64,000 nt of DNA, taken from Gliomastix tumulicola. Taxonomy: Eukaryota; Ascomycota; Sordariomycetes; Hypocreales; Bionectriaceae. Under the pieces are notes generated by a model. It had not been told where the DNA came from. It ran no database searches and saw only the letters and a list, made by a program, of their open reading frames with translations. Below are positions 1 to 12,400 of the stretch, piece after piece. Numbering within the stretch: the stretch's first letter is position 1; each line of letters begins with the position of its first letter. The stretch lies in assembly GCA_001599755.1 (NCBI GenBank), contig BCHX01000006.1, forward strand, positions 1,165,336-1,229,335. Direction: 5' to 3'. The position numbers were made by a program, and so were the translations under genes.

Positions 1-1144
1 GGGATATAAAGTAAAATTAAAACTTATTAATAAACTTTAAAAACTTTATTAATATAAGATTATTATTATTATAGATTTTATTATAACTTAATATAAATAG
101 TACTTTAATTAAAGATATAAATTACTATAATTTATAGCTAAAGATTATATTTATTTATAACTTTATAATAATTATAAAACCTTAAAATAATATTAAAAAT
201 TTAATTAATAAAGAGTTAATTTATTTAAAATATTAAAAATTATAAACCTCTAAATATATAAATTAAATCTATTAATATATTAAAGAGTTTATTTAATTAT
301 TTTAATCTTATAGTTTAAATTAGCCCCTTAGAACTTTAACTTATTTTATTATTTATAATTTAACTTAGCCCTTATTATTTATATAAAAAAAAATAATAAT
401 AAGTAATAGTCTTTTAAAATTTATATTTTTACTATATATTATATATTATAAAGTAGAAACTAATATTTAATTTATTAAACTAAATATAGCTTTAAATATA
501 ATAAGTAATATAATAAAAATCTTCTTATAAGAAATATAAAATAATTAATTTAGAATTTTAATATAAAAGATTTAATATATAATATAAGAGGTAAATAAAA
601 ACTCTTTAAAAGATTAAATTAATTTACTTAAACTAAAGTTTAATATAGCTTTATATTATATTTAGTTTTAGTACTCTTTTATAATTACCTTATATTATTC
701 TTACTTTTAGTATTTCTTTATAATTACCTTTATAATAAATAATTTTTTATTAAGTAATAAAGAATATAATTATACTTTATTTTTTTTTAACTTAAATTTA
801 TTTTATTTAACTTTATTTATATTACTTTATTAATTAATAATATTTAAAATAATAAAAATAAAAAAATAATATAAATTAAATTAATTTTTAAAGTTTAAAA
901 CTACTTATAATAAAATAATAAAGATTACCCTTAATATAAAAAGTGAAATATTTTTAACTTATAGTTTTCCTAAGTTATATAAGCCTCTTAATATTAATAA
1001 TTTAGTTAAAATAGGTTTTAACCTATATATTAATAATTAAATTAAAAATATATATTTTAGTTTAATTAAAGAATTAAATTAAATTACTTTAACTAAGGTT
1101 ATAGCTTTAATTTAATAATAATACTTATTAGCTTTATATAATAT

Positions 1145-1713
1145 AGCCTCGCCTATTTAACCACTGGAATGGGCTAGATAGCCACGAAATGCCCCATAAA
1201 ACCGAAAAGTGCCTAGCGTAGTACCTTTCCCTAGGTACCAGCCCTCTAATAGTAGCCTGGCCTTCTAACAGTAGCCCGGCCTTCCAACAGTAGCCTGGCC
1301 TTCCAACGCTCTTGAGGGTAGAGCTTTTATAGACTTGATGGAAAAACCCCTTGTAGACCTAAGTGAAGCATCCTGATGGAAGCAACCCGATTAAAGCAGC
1401 CTAATTAAAGCAGCTTGATTAATAGACCCCTCGTAGACTTAATCGCAATAGCCCGGCTAATAGACCTCTCATAGACCCCTCGTAGACCCGATTGAGGCGG
1501 CCTAATTAAAGTAACCTGATTAAAGCAGCCTAATTGAAGTAGTTCTATTAATTAAGGTAGCCCTTATAGACCTAATTGAAAGAGCCATATTACTAGAAGT
1601 TATAGCTTCAGTTATTTAATATAAGTAGAAGTACCTAGGGCGAGGTACCTTAATTAAGATGTGGGGCATTTTGTGGCTATCTAGCAGATTCCGGTGGCTG
1701 GATAGGCGAGGCC
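1145..1713. mobile_element. Non-RIPed MITE-like element with ~90 bp terminal inverted repeats
   Basis: This GC-richer island lies inside the A+T block. Its ends are inverted copies. The left end starts GCCTCGCCTAT at 1146. The reverse complement of the right end, reading back from 1712, starts the same way, and the two stay alignable for about 90 bp, including a shared GCTAGATAGCCAC and a CCCTAGGTAC. The interior has a short tandem array around 1245-1300 (unit like CCTGGCCTTCCAACAGTAG) and degenerate repeats of GCAGCCTGATTAAA at about 1390-1560. TATAATAT occurs on both sides (1137-1144 and 1714-1721) and may be an 8-bp target duplication, though in such A+T-rich flanks this could be chance. 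No coding capacity is visible. CpA, TpG and CpG are common inside, so the element escaped the RIP that destroyed its surroundings. Confidence 0.75.
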
Positions 1714-3774
1714 TATAATATTAGTACTTCTATTATTACTTAAAATACTAAGGTAATACTTATACTTAAATAGGTTTCTCTTATACTTATAAAGCTACTA
1801 ATTATTATTAATATAAATTAATTTATTTAATATTATAAAGATATTTATAATAATAATTAGTTATTAATATAAATTAATACTATAAATATATCTCTTTAAT
1901 TTAATATAAATTATATTTTATTAAATATATTTATATTAAATACTAAGGTTTAAAATTACTTATAATTAATTAAGGTAAATTTATAATATACTATAAACCT
2001 TAATTATATTAATATTTACTTTATAAATAAGAAGTAAATTTATATTATTATACTTTTTAAAGTTATTATATTTAATATTAATAATAAAGCTTATAAAGAC
2101 CTAAAGTATTTTTATTTTATATTAAAGAACTTATTAAAGGTTACTTATTTTATAAATTTATTAATTTACTTTAAGAATATTATTACTTAAATTATAAATA
2201 AATTTAATTTATTAAAGTTTATTTAAAAAATAAATATTATTAACTTATTTAAAGATATAACTTTAATCTATAAATTTATTATTATATAAAATAAAAATCT
2301 AATTAAATTTAAAATTAATAATTTATTTTTTATAATAAAGTTTATTTAAAATTAAATTATTAAAGTTTCTTTTATTAATTATAAGTTATTAAAAATAATT
2401 ATTATTATATTTAAATAAAACTTAAATTAATATAATATTAATAATTTTTAAAATAATATTTTTTTTAATAATAATTATTTATAATATATAATTATAATAA
2501 TAAAAATTCTTAAGAAGTAATATAAAAATAAAGAATAAAATACTATAATAAAAAAGAAAATTAAAGATATTTTATTTAAAGGTAAAAAGCTTTATATTAA
2601 TTAATTTAAAATTAAATAATATATATATAATTATATATTAATTTAAGCTTCTAAATAAAAAATTAAATAAATAAAATAATAAAATAAATTATAAAAAATT
2701 ATAATAATAAAGTATTTAAATTAATAATTTATAAAAATTCTTTAAATTTTTAAAAAATTTTATTAAAAAAAAGTAATAATAATAATTAATCTTTAAAATA
2801 ATTTTATTAAAGCTTATAAATTATCCCTTATTAAGCTTAAAGCTTTAATATAAAATATAATTAAAAATTTATTAAAGTAAAAATAAAACTAAAATAATAA
2901 TTAAATAAAAGACTATAAAAATATAATTATTTTCTTATTTAAGGATAATTATTATAAATTATAACTAGAATTTAACTTAAACTTAACTTAAATTAAGCTC
3001 TAGGTTTTAGTCCTATAACCTATAACCTTATAATATTAAGTTTTATAATTTATAGTTTTATTATTATAATTATATTAAACTTAAACCTAGAGAGGGAATA
3101 TAATACTTTTATATTTTAATATTTTAACTCTACTTATTATCCCTATAATAATAAATATAATAAAAACTTAATAATAATTAAATAATTTATATTATAATTA
3201 AGCTATATATTATAATAAATAGTTTATTTAAGTATTTATTTTATAAGTTATTTAGTTTATATAATCCCTTAATATATATAAAATTAAAATTAAATTAAGT
3301 TATATTTATAATAAATTAAACCTTTATTTAAAATAATAAATTTAATACCTTTAATACTTTTAATATTTAAATAACTAGCTTAAAAACCTAAATAAAAAAA
3401 CCTAAGTAAAATAAGAAGAATTAAAGTATATAGCTAATTATATTTATAATTAATTTAATACTTTTTTTTATTTTTATTAAATAAGAAATATTAACTTTAA
3501 GTTTACTAAGATATTATAAATATTTAATTTAAATATATTTATATTAAATTAAAATAAATTAAATTACTAAGATATAATAAATAAATATATAAATTTTATT
3601 TTATATAATAGTTTAAGTAATTTATAATATTAAACTTAAACTAGGTTTATATTAAATAAATTTACTTTTATTAATATATAATATATATATTTATAATAAA
3701 ATAAATTAAAATTATTATAACCTTTTTAATTTATTAATATATTTTAATATTAAAAATTAAAAAATAAATTAATT

Positions 3775-5040
3775 ATTATAAAGTAGCTATAAAACTAAAT
3801 ATAAAGGTCTTATAATTTAGCTAATAATTTAAATCTTATAATTTAAATTATATTAATTAATTTAATTTAAACCTTAAAATAAAGAAAAATTAAAATCTTT
3901 ATATATTATTATTTAAACTTTATTTATTATTATTTATAATAAATAATAATAAAAAATAAAAATTAGTTTTTTTTTATTATTTAATAAATATAAAAATAAA
4001 TAATTATTAAAAATTAAAATTTATTTATAAATTAATTTTTAATTTTTTAATTATTATAAAATTTTTAAATTTAATTTAAATTTTATATTAATATTTTAAT
4101 TTATTTTTAATTTATTTATAAAAAATTTATTAAAATAATTTTTTTAAATTTTTTAATTTTTTTTATTTATTTAATTTATATTAATTTTTATAAATTTTTT
4201 TAATTAAATTTTTTTTTTAAATATTTAATATATTAATAAAATTATATTTTAAAAATTTAATTTTAATAAATTTAATTATTTATTAAAATATTAAATAATT
4301 TTTATTTTATAAAATAAATATAATTTATTAATTAATAATAAAATTTATATTAAAGATTTTTAAATTTAAAATTTAAAATTTTTAAAAAATTTAAAATTTT
4401 AAATTAATATAATTATAAATTAAATATATTATTTATAAAATATTAAATTTTTTTTTAATTATTTTAAAAATTTTAATATAATTATAATTAAAATAATATT
4501 ATTTAAATTTTATTTATTTAAATATTTAAATTTAAAATTTTTAATTTAATTATTAAATATTATTATATTTTTAATATATTTATTAATTATATAATATTAA
4601 ATTAAATTAAATTATTATATAATTAAATTAAATTTATAATTTTTAATATATTAAATAAATTAAAAAAATTTATTTAATAAAATTTTTATTAATAAATTAA
4701 ATTTAAATTAAAATATTAATATAAATTTAAATTAAATTTAAAAATTCTATAATAATTAAAAAATTAAAAATTAATTTATAAATAAATTTTAATTTTTAAT
4801 AATTATTTATTTTTATATTTATTAAATAATAATAAAAAATTAATTTTTAATTTTTATTATTATTTATTATAAATAATAATAAATAAAATTTTAATAATAA
4901 TATATAAAAATCTTAATTTTTTTTTTATTTTAAGGTTTAAATTAAACTAATTAATATAATTTAATTTATAAGACTTAGATTATAAGCTAAGTTATAAGAC
5001 CTTTATATTTAATTATCTTCTATTATAATTACTTTATAAT
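3775..5040. repeat. Long inverted repeat, ~370 bp arms, RIP-mutated
   Basis: The sequence from 3775 inward (ATTATAAAGTA..., then ATATAAAGGTCTTATAA...TTAGCT) is repeated on the opposite strand reading back from 5040. Alignment by eye continues to about 4150 on the left and about 4665 on the right, with scattered transitions and small indels. About 515 bp of unrelated A+T sequence lies between the arms. Both arms are RIP-degraded. This may be a DNA transposon or foldback element with long terminal inverted repeats, or two inverted copies of one repeat. No transposase frame survives. Confidence 0.7.
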
Positions 5041-5164
5041 AAAAAGTATAAATATATATTATATTTCCCTCTATTTAGTGCTTTATATATATTAATATTA
5101 TATAATTAAATATTTTATATTATATAATTAGACTTATATAAAATAATTATAAGTGCTATTAATA

Positions 5165-6075
5165 CTCTATTATTATATTATTCGAAAAGCTCTCATGCCT
5201 TACTTAGTTGTAATCCGGGTCGCCGGGAAGACGACGTTGCCGGTTGACAATGGGATTCACTGAAGAGGCTTGAATATGTGCCTCATGATACGTCATTATG
5301 CTTTAGACGTGCATTTCCAAGCCACTAGGGACGTAACGGTGGGCAGGACAGACAAAGCTTGTTTATAATTTTATTTATAACCTTGGCGCCCTCTGCACAG
5401 AATGTATGGGGTGAGGGAGGGGGCATGGGCCACAGGATGAACAGTTCGAGCTGGGATCCCTGGGCCCTGGGTGAATGTGATCACAGATGAGTCTGGACAA
5501 AGGTCTATTCAGCAGAGGAGGTTGGTTCGCTGCAGCGACGGTTGGGCAGGTGACCCAAGCGAGGCCCCCGCTCGTGCTGGGGTCGGCTTTTGCGCCTTCG
5601 TGTTTTTGGACGCTAGCGCCCGCTGCAACCTGGTTGTCTCGCAGCTGCATACAATTAGGGCGTCTTTGTTGTGGTTTCATTCACATGCCATGCCCTCTCC
5701 CTTGCTATTGAACCATCTGACCACCACGGGCACACCTCCAGACCGCCCGCCCCTCGTGACGGTCTCGTCGTGCTTGTCTTACCTCACAGCTACGGGGAGC
5801 CGCGCGCCCATCCCAAGTCCCAGTCTCAACGTTGACGGTTGAGGAGTAGGCCTCGCTTGCGCCTTATCAAGGTTCACGCTGCCTGACCAGGGATCAGCCG
5901 AGCCTTGTCAGTTTAGGAATATATAGCGATCTGCCCATCCATGGTCTGCTTGAATTTCCCCTCCTCACCGCTCGCTTTCTTCCTCCTCCCCCTATAGGTC
6001 TCCCGTCCCGCGGTCGGAACTGAGACCTGCAGCACGCAGGCTGCGACACGTGTGTCTCCATCAATTAAGCCCATC
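5165..6075. other. Intergenic, upstream of KHA1-like gene
   Basis: Base composition is normal from about 5165. Open frames in 5375-5842 exist on both strands but have no recognisable domain and no start or splice logic, so none is called. The last 150 bp is pyrimidine-rich (TTCTTCCTCCTCCCC near 5970), as is common just upstream of fungal start codons. Confidence 0.5.
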
Positions 6076-8880
6076 ATGTCTTTGTCCTCGTCTCTTTCGT
6101 CGGCGGGTATGTCATTCCTGTTGCCTCGAGCTGGTGGCACCACAGAAGATGGCGACAGAGCACCCTCTCAGGCGGGTGTGATTGAGGGAGCCAATCCGAC
6201 CAAGTACAACCCCAAGGACCCCATTGTCATCTTCATTATCCAGGCCTCCTTCATCTTAATCATCTGCCATGTCTTGCACTGGCCGCTGTCCAAGATCCGC
6301 CAGCCTCGCGTCATCGCCGAAGTCATTGGCGGCATCATTCTTGGCCCCTCGGTGATGGGACAGATTCCCCATTTCCGTGAGACCATTTTCCCTCAAGAAT
6401 CCATCCCCAACCTGACCCTGGTGGCCAACCTGGGTCTCGTCCTGTATCTGTTCCTCATCGGTGTCGAGACCGACGTCCGCTTCTTGGTGAGCAACTGGCG
6501 CGTAGCGTCGGCTGTTGCCTTTGCTGGACTGGCGCTGCCCTTTGGGCTGGGATGCGCCCTTGCCTGGGGTTTATACAATGAATTCCGGAATGAGGAGGGT
6601 CTCATTCACATCGAGTTCAGCACGTACATGCTCTTCATTGGTGTTGCAATTGCCATCACTGTGAGTCCTCTTTCCGTTACTAGACGTCCTTGAGGTTGCC
6701 ATCTGACAAGGTGCCGACGCCGCACTAAAGGCCTTTCCTGTTCTTTGCCGTATTCTCACCGAGCTCAACCTGTTGAGCACTTCGGCTGGTATCATCACGC
6801 TTTCTGCTGGCGTGGCTAACGATGTCATCGGTATGTAGACAAAAGCCTCACTCAATCCATTCGCGCCCGCTCCTACCTTGGACTCACCCATGGCTTGAAC
6901 CAATTTAGGCTGGATTCTCCTCGCTCTCTGCGTCACTCTCGCCAACGCGGGCAATGGACTCTCTTCACTGTGGATTCTGCTCGCTTGTCTGGGATACCTA
7001 CTCTTCCTGCTCTACGCTGTCAAACCTGCGCTACGCTGGCTGCTGCGCTGGAGGGGGGACCTCGACAACGGCCCTTCCCAGAGCGCCATTGCCCTCATCA
7101 TCTTACTCGCTCTTGCGTCGGCTTTCTTCACCGCTATCATTGGTGTTCATGCTATCTTCGGAGGCTTCATGGTCGGCCTGATTGTGCCTCGTGACAACAG
7201 CTTCGCTATCAAGGTTACCGAGAAACTTGAGGATCTGATTGGAGCCTTGTTCCTGCCCCTCTACTTCACCCTCTCCGGCTTGAACACTGACCTCGGCTTG
7301 CTCGACAATGGCATCACCTGGGGTTATGTCATTGCTGTGACGTTCACAGCTTTCTTCAGCAAGGTCATTGGTGCTACACTGGCCGCGCGATTCAGCGGAA
7401 TGGTATGGCGCGAGTCCTTGACAGTTGGCGCCCTGATGAGCTGCAAGGGTCTGGTGGAACTTATTGTCTTGGTATGTCAATTCGATGGTGTGCAAGGATT
7501 CATGCCTGTGTGGGATGTGTATACTGACGATTGCATTGATAGAACATTGGCTTGCAAGCAAAGATCCTTAGCACTAGGACTTTCACGATCTTCGTCGTTA
7601 TGGCCTTGCTGACCACTTTCGCCACCACACCGTTGGTGACATTCCTTTACCCCCCTTGGTACCAGAAGAAGCTGGCTGCATGGAAGCGAGGTGAAATCGA
7701 GTGGGACAGTGATCCCTCGCAGGCGCCTAACCCGGAGGCCGCTGCTAGCAAGGAGTTTGTTGCTCAGACTCGGGTCGGACAGCTACTTGTGTACCTCCGA
7801 CTCGATAACATGCCTGGCCTGCTCAACCTAGTTTCCCTGTTCGGAAAGGACACGGGGAATGCCCCAGCCCAAACTGACGACAAGGATCAAAGTGTCGCTG
7901 TCTTGGAGAAGGAACCAGCGGCGCGAGGCCCACAGCCTCGGGCAGTGAGGGCTCACGGCCTGCGCCTGATCCAGCTCGGTGACCGTGACTCCTCCGTCAT
8001 GACCGTGTCTGAGGTCGACGAGTACACCAAGACCGACCCCATTGTCAACACCTGGCGTATCGTCGGGCAGATCATGAAGGTTGGCATCTCAGGAGAGGTC
8101 GCCACCATGCCTGAGTCTCGATTCGCTGAAGCGCTGCTGACGAAGTCGTCCGACATCTCGTCCGACCTCCTTCTGCTTCCTTGGAGCGGCACCGGTACTC
8201 TGGGCGATGCTGTGCAGCACATTTCAGACAGCAAGATCACGTCTTCCTACATCCAGTTCACTAAGGAGATTCTGGCATCTTCTGTTCAGAATGTGGGAAT
8301 CTTCTTCCCCCAGGGTAGCGCTGTTCATCAAGTAGGGGGTAGGACTGAGCGACTGAAGCTGCAACGAGCATACTCCTTCAGCGATATCCACCGCGAGATC
8401 CAGCCCTTGCCTGTCAAGAACAAAGCCCACAGGATCATTCTCCCTTTCTTCGGCGGCGATGATGATAGGTTTGCCCTCATGCTCCTGCTGCAACTCTGCG
8501 ACAAGCAAGAGGTTACCGCTGTTGTGACGCATCTGCCAAGGGAGAATCTCTCTTCAGACGACGGCGATTACCTCACCAAGGTCTCTGGTAGTCTCCCGGC
8601 TTCGCTTTCATCGCGCATCGAATTCCAGCCCCTGGATTTGAATGACACCGCCGACGATGCCACGTCTGCTGTCTCTGCGGCGCTTCGCGAAGATACGTCT
8701 GACATGACCTGGACTAACCTCGTCATTGTTGGACGCCGCAGTGCTGCAGGCAAGCTTGCCAGCGGCAAGATGCGACTGAACACCTCGGAGGACCTCGTGG
8801 ACTGCCTTGGTCAGTCTGCTGGCTTGCTCATCGGTGCCGAGATCAAGGCCGACCTACTCATTGTGCAGGCTAGAGCATGA
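6076..8880 (+). CDS. KHA1: K+(Na+)/H+ antiporter, KHA1 type (CPA2 family)
   Basis: Exons are 6076-6660, 6731-6830, 6909-7471 and 7543-8880, giving 861 residues, the usual size for fungal KHA1. The start is the first ATG in frame; the frame is open a little further upstream but without ATG. Residues about 45-440 form the polytopic exchanger core. It includes QPRVIAEVIGGIILGPSVMG at 76-95, and the join AIT/AFPVLCRILTEL across intron 1 restores the conserved CPA2 helix. The C-terminal half is a soluble cytosolic domain with universal-stress-protein-like stretches (HRIILPFFGGDDDR; TNLVIVGRR). In yeast the homologue acts in Golgi/endosomal membranes in K+ and pH homeostasis; the same role is inferred here. 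It is convergent with the golgin gene downstream. Confidence 0.93.
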
Positions 8881-9405
8881 AGGGGGTTGGGGTGTTCTAA
8901 CAGCGAACGCTACGCTCACGATATTCACGTCCCCTTTCTATTTTGAGACAAGTTCCTGTTGATATTTACCTTTGTTTGAATCTCGGGTTTTCTTCTTGGA
9001 TAGCCTCGATATCTAGTACCACTCACGATGACAGTCCAATATACCTACAATATATTTGCTATTCGTACATTTATTCTTGCAGCACACACCCAGAACGCTG
9101 GAGATAGGCTGTAAAACACGCCTTGTAATTGTCTTGTCATTCTATCAACCGTATGAATGGACGTGGTGGAAATTAGAAGCATTCTTCATCGTACATCACA
9201 ACACTATAATAGGGGTAAGATTTGAAAACCAGCCTGCTGATACCTTTCAGCAAGTCGACATTTGTTGCCGCGAGGCATGGGGTATAAGATCCAGGACGGA
9301 TGCAGATCGTAGGTGAAGAGACGGTTGGGATCATGGCTTGGGCAATATGTGATTCCGCCATGCAGCAAGTACACCCTGCAGAGTTGTGCCGCCTCTCATC
9401 GTCTA
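8881..9405. other. Convergent 3' intergenic region
   Basis: These 525 bp hold the 3' ends of the antiporter and golgin genes. Nothing else can be supported. Confidence 0.5.
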
Positions 9406-12400
9406 TCACCGTACGTCAATATGTTGCACAGCATTCAACCACTTGGCCTCATCCGCCCTGTTACATGTTAGCTTGACGTCCAGTGTGCGTGAGTCCAGAG
9501 GCATGCGAACTTACTTATCGAACCGGAGCAACTTCCCGAGGACAGGCACAAGCTGCGCTCTCAGCTTCCCGTCTTTTTGCTCCAAGAACTGTAGGAGGAT
9601 AGTCTTCAGGTACATCAGTTCGCCGGCGCTCCCTCCGCCAGAGCCGCCATTTGCCGCACTACCAGAATTGGAGTCCATGCTACTCCTGCTGCTCAATCTC
9701 GCCTGACTGGACTTGAGCTCTTTGCTTGCACGCTCGTACTTCTGCCTGGCTTCATCCAGCTGTTTCCGTAGTTCTGTACGCTGCTTCTCCGCGTCCCGAA
9801 CCTGGGATTCTGAAGCATCGAGGGCGGTCCGAAGATGGGACACGGTTGAGCGCATCTCCGCCGTCTCGGCCTCGGCTTGCTGTTCGACCGACTCAAGCTC
9901 CTCCCGTCGTCGCCGCCACTCCTTCTCTCGCTCCTCTAGTTCGTCGCGCTCACGGGTAAGGCTCTTCACCTCGTGCTCCAGACCCCGGATTTTGCCCTTG
10001 AGGTCCTCGGTCTCACGGTTCTTGCGCCTAGCCAGTGTGCTCGACTCGTCCTCGACGCGATCTCTCTCCTCGATCGCCGTCTCCATTCTTGCCCGCATAT
10101 CTCGCACTTTGCTGTCTGCTCGCTCATCGACGTCGGCGAGAAGTCGTCTCATCGTCTCCCCTTCCCGAGTTCGTTCTTGCAGTAGTCGTTGCACTTCTGC
10201 AAGCTCCTCTTCTAGCGACTCGGCTTGTGACTGTGACTCCTTGAGCTGCACGGTGATTTCTGTCGTCTGATCTCTCATGCTACTCAGAAGACTCTGCGCA
10301 TTCGAGTACTGCTGCACCTTGAACTCGGCTTCCTCCTGAGCAGCGGACCTCTCGCGGTTGAGCTTGTGAACCTGATCCTCTAGCTCTTTGACCTGAGGGC
10401 GTAGCTTGCTGACCTCCTCCGTAGCCTTCCCAAGATCCCGCTCAGCGTTCTCTGCCCTAGTCCTGAGCTCTGCCTTTTCTGCCTCCGACTTTCTTAGATC
10501 CCGAGCGGCAACTCGCTTGTCGTTCTCAAGCTGTGATTTGACCCCGTTTTCAGCAGAAAGCTTATCTTGCAGACCCTTGATCTCATTCGCCTGCTCACTG
10601 GAAGTCTCACGAGCCCGAGAGAGATCACGCCTGAGGTCTTTCTCCCTCTTCTCTGCATCTCGGAGCTCCTTCTGCTTCGCAGCCAGCTCGTCCTTGGTTG
10701 TCTTCAGCAGGGCGGACTCCTGTCTCAGGCTCTTGAGCTCAGGCTGCGCCTTCTGGAGAACCTCCTTAAGCTCGCTGAGATCCTTGAATCGAGTCTGGGC
10801 AAGCTGCTGGGCGGCGCCGAGATCTGTCTGTAGCGTAGCGCTTTTCTCTACTAGATCATCGTACTCCTTCTGTAGGATCGCCATTTCCCCTCGCACCTGC
10901 TTTACTGCCTTGCCATCAGAGGCAGATGAACTGACCTGTTTCTCCAATGTGGCTATTTCCTCCTTCAAAACCGCCTTTTCTGCCTCAAGGGACTTGATCT
11001 TCTCCTTAGCCTCGACATGGTCTTGGCCGATGTTCACCAGATCCTCTTGAAGGGATTCAATCTCCTCCCGTAGGTCTTCCTCTGTCTTCCGCTGCTTTGA
11101 AAGTCGCTCGATTTGTGCGTCTTTGAGTGCAATGTCCTCCTTGAGCTTCGACAGTTGAGACTCAATATCATTGGCTTCAGCAATGGGAGTAGAGGTCTCT
11201 TGAGCCTGATCCAAACTCTCCACCGCAGGAGCATTGCCCTTCTTCTTCTTGTTCTTGTTCTTCTTCTTGGACGATGAGGAGGTTGCGTTGCCTGAAAGCT
11301 GTGCGCTGGCGCTTGGCTTGTCTACCGTTGCCGGAGCAGGCTCTGTTTGGGGCTTGTTCGAGAGCTCATCAATCTTGGCCTGGTTCTCCGATCGTTCTTT
11401 CTTCAACGTTTCAATCTGAGAGTTGAGATCATCGATGAGCTTCGTGGAGATGAATTTGGCAGCAGCCGCTTTTGCGAGGTCGGCGTCAAGAGACTTCGCT
11501 CGGGTGTCACTGGATTCAAGCGAATCTTTCAGCCCCCGTAGCGATGCCGCATGTGCCTTTTGGTCTTCCGCCGTCTTCGTAGTTTGCTCATCTAGTTGAG
11601 TCTGTGTCGATTTCACAAGCTCTCGCAAAGCTAGGACATCCTTGTTAGAGGCGTCGAGTTGCGCCTGTAAGCTCTCTTTTGACGCGGCAACTTCTCCAAC
11701 CTCCTTCGATGATAGCTCCAATTCCTTGGCCAGCTTGGACCCATTTTCCTCGGCGACTGTCAGTTTCTGCTTCACGGCATCAAGCTCCGAGCGTAGCTGC
11801 TCTATCTCTTCCGCCTTTGACTCTAGCTCGCCTTGGAGCTGCGGAAGCTCCTCGTCGTAGGAAAAGAAGTCGCCGCCGTGCTCTGCTTCTTTGCTGGCTT
11901 TCTGGGACCTCTCCTTGGAGGGAGACAAACTAGTACGCGCTGGGGGTTCAACTTTCTCGTCGTCTTCGCCGTTGGGTCCCTCTAATACTTCCTGTTTACC
12001 CGAGGGAGGAGCATTGCTCTTCTCCTCCTCAAGAACTGAAATCGTGGCCTTCGCCTTTTTTAGGTCCTCGGATGTCTCGTCGTGCTTCTTCTTGAGGTCG
12101 TCTCTTTCGGCGCTCACTCTCTTGAGCTCTTCCATTACCATGTCGCCCCGGAGGTTGAGTTGATTAAGGTATTCGATCAAGGAACTCGGGTCGCCGATAG
12201 ACGTCAGGGGTGTATTCTCTCGTAGGGCCTTCTCGAAAGGTTCGATAGCTGTGGCACGTCGATGCGCCACCCGGTACGAGCGAAGTAGCTCTGAAAGAAG
12301 CGAGTTAGTGTTCGCCGTGAGGGCTTTGGTAGTAGAAAGTCTGCATTCATGATACATACCTGGGTACGTGGCCTCGAGTTTCTCCAATTTCCGCAGACGT

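Larger units (their letters stand above)
1..5160. repeat. RIP-saturated A+T block (repeat graveyard)
   Basis: The block is nearly all A and T. The remaining C residues are followed by T or C, and the remaining G residues are preceded by A or G. CpA, TpG and CpG are almost absent: reading 1-1140 I find one TpG (near 944) and no CpA or CpG. This is the pattern expected when RIP has run to saturation on both strands. No open reading frame survives. Phrases such as the run near 3093 (purine tract, then AATATAATAC) could be worn retroelement ends, but no family can be named. Normal base composition returns near 5165. The block is interrupted by a less mutated element at 1145-1713 and contains a long inverted repeat at 3775-5040. 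Confidence 0.9.

Noticed and set aside
3090..3110. Purine tract followed by AATATAATAC, resembling the polypurine tract and LTR start of a retroelement
   Set aside because: No matching second LTR or primer-binding site could be found in the RIPed sequence; a similar phrase on the other strand near 5075 does not extend.
5375..5842. Overlapping frames on both strands just after the A+T block
   Set aside because: They overlap each other, have no recognisable content and no consistent start; one strand is the shadow of the other.
9713..12163. Several Ser-rich plus-strand frames across the golgin gene
   Set aside because: Antisense shadows of coiled-coil codons; the golgin is complete on the minus strand with GRIP domain.
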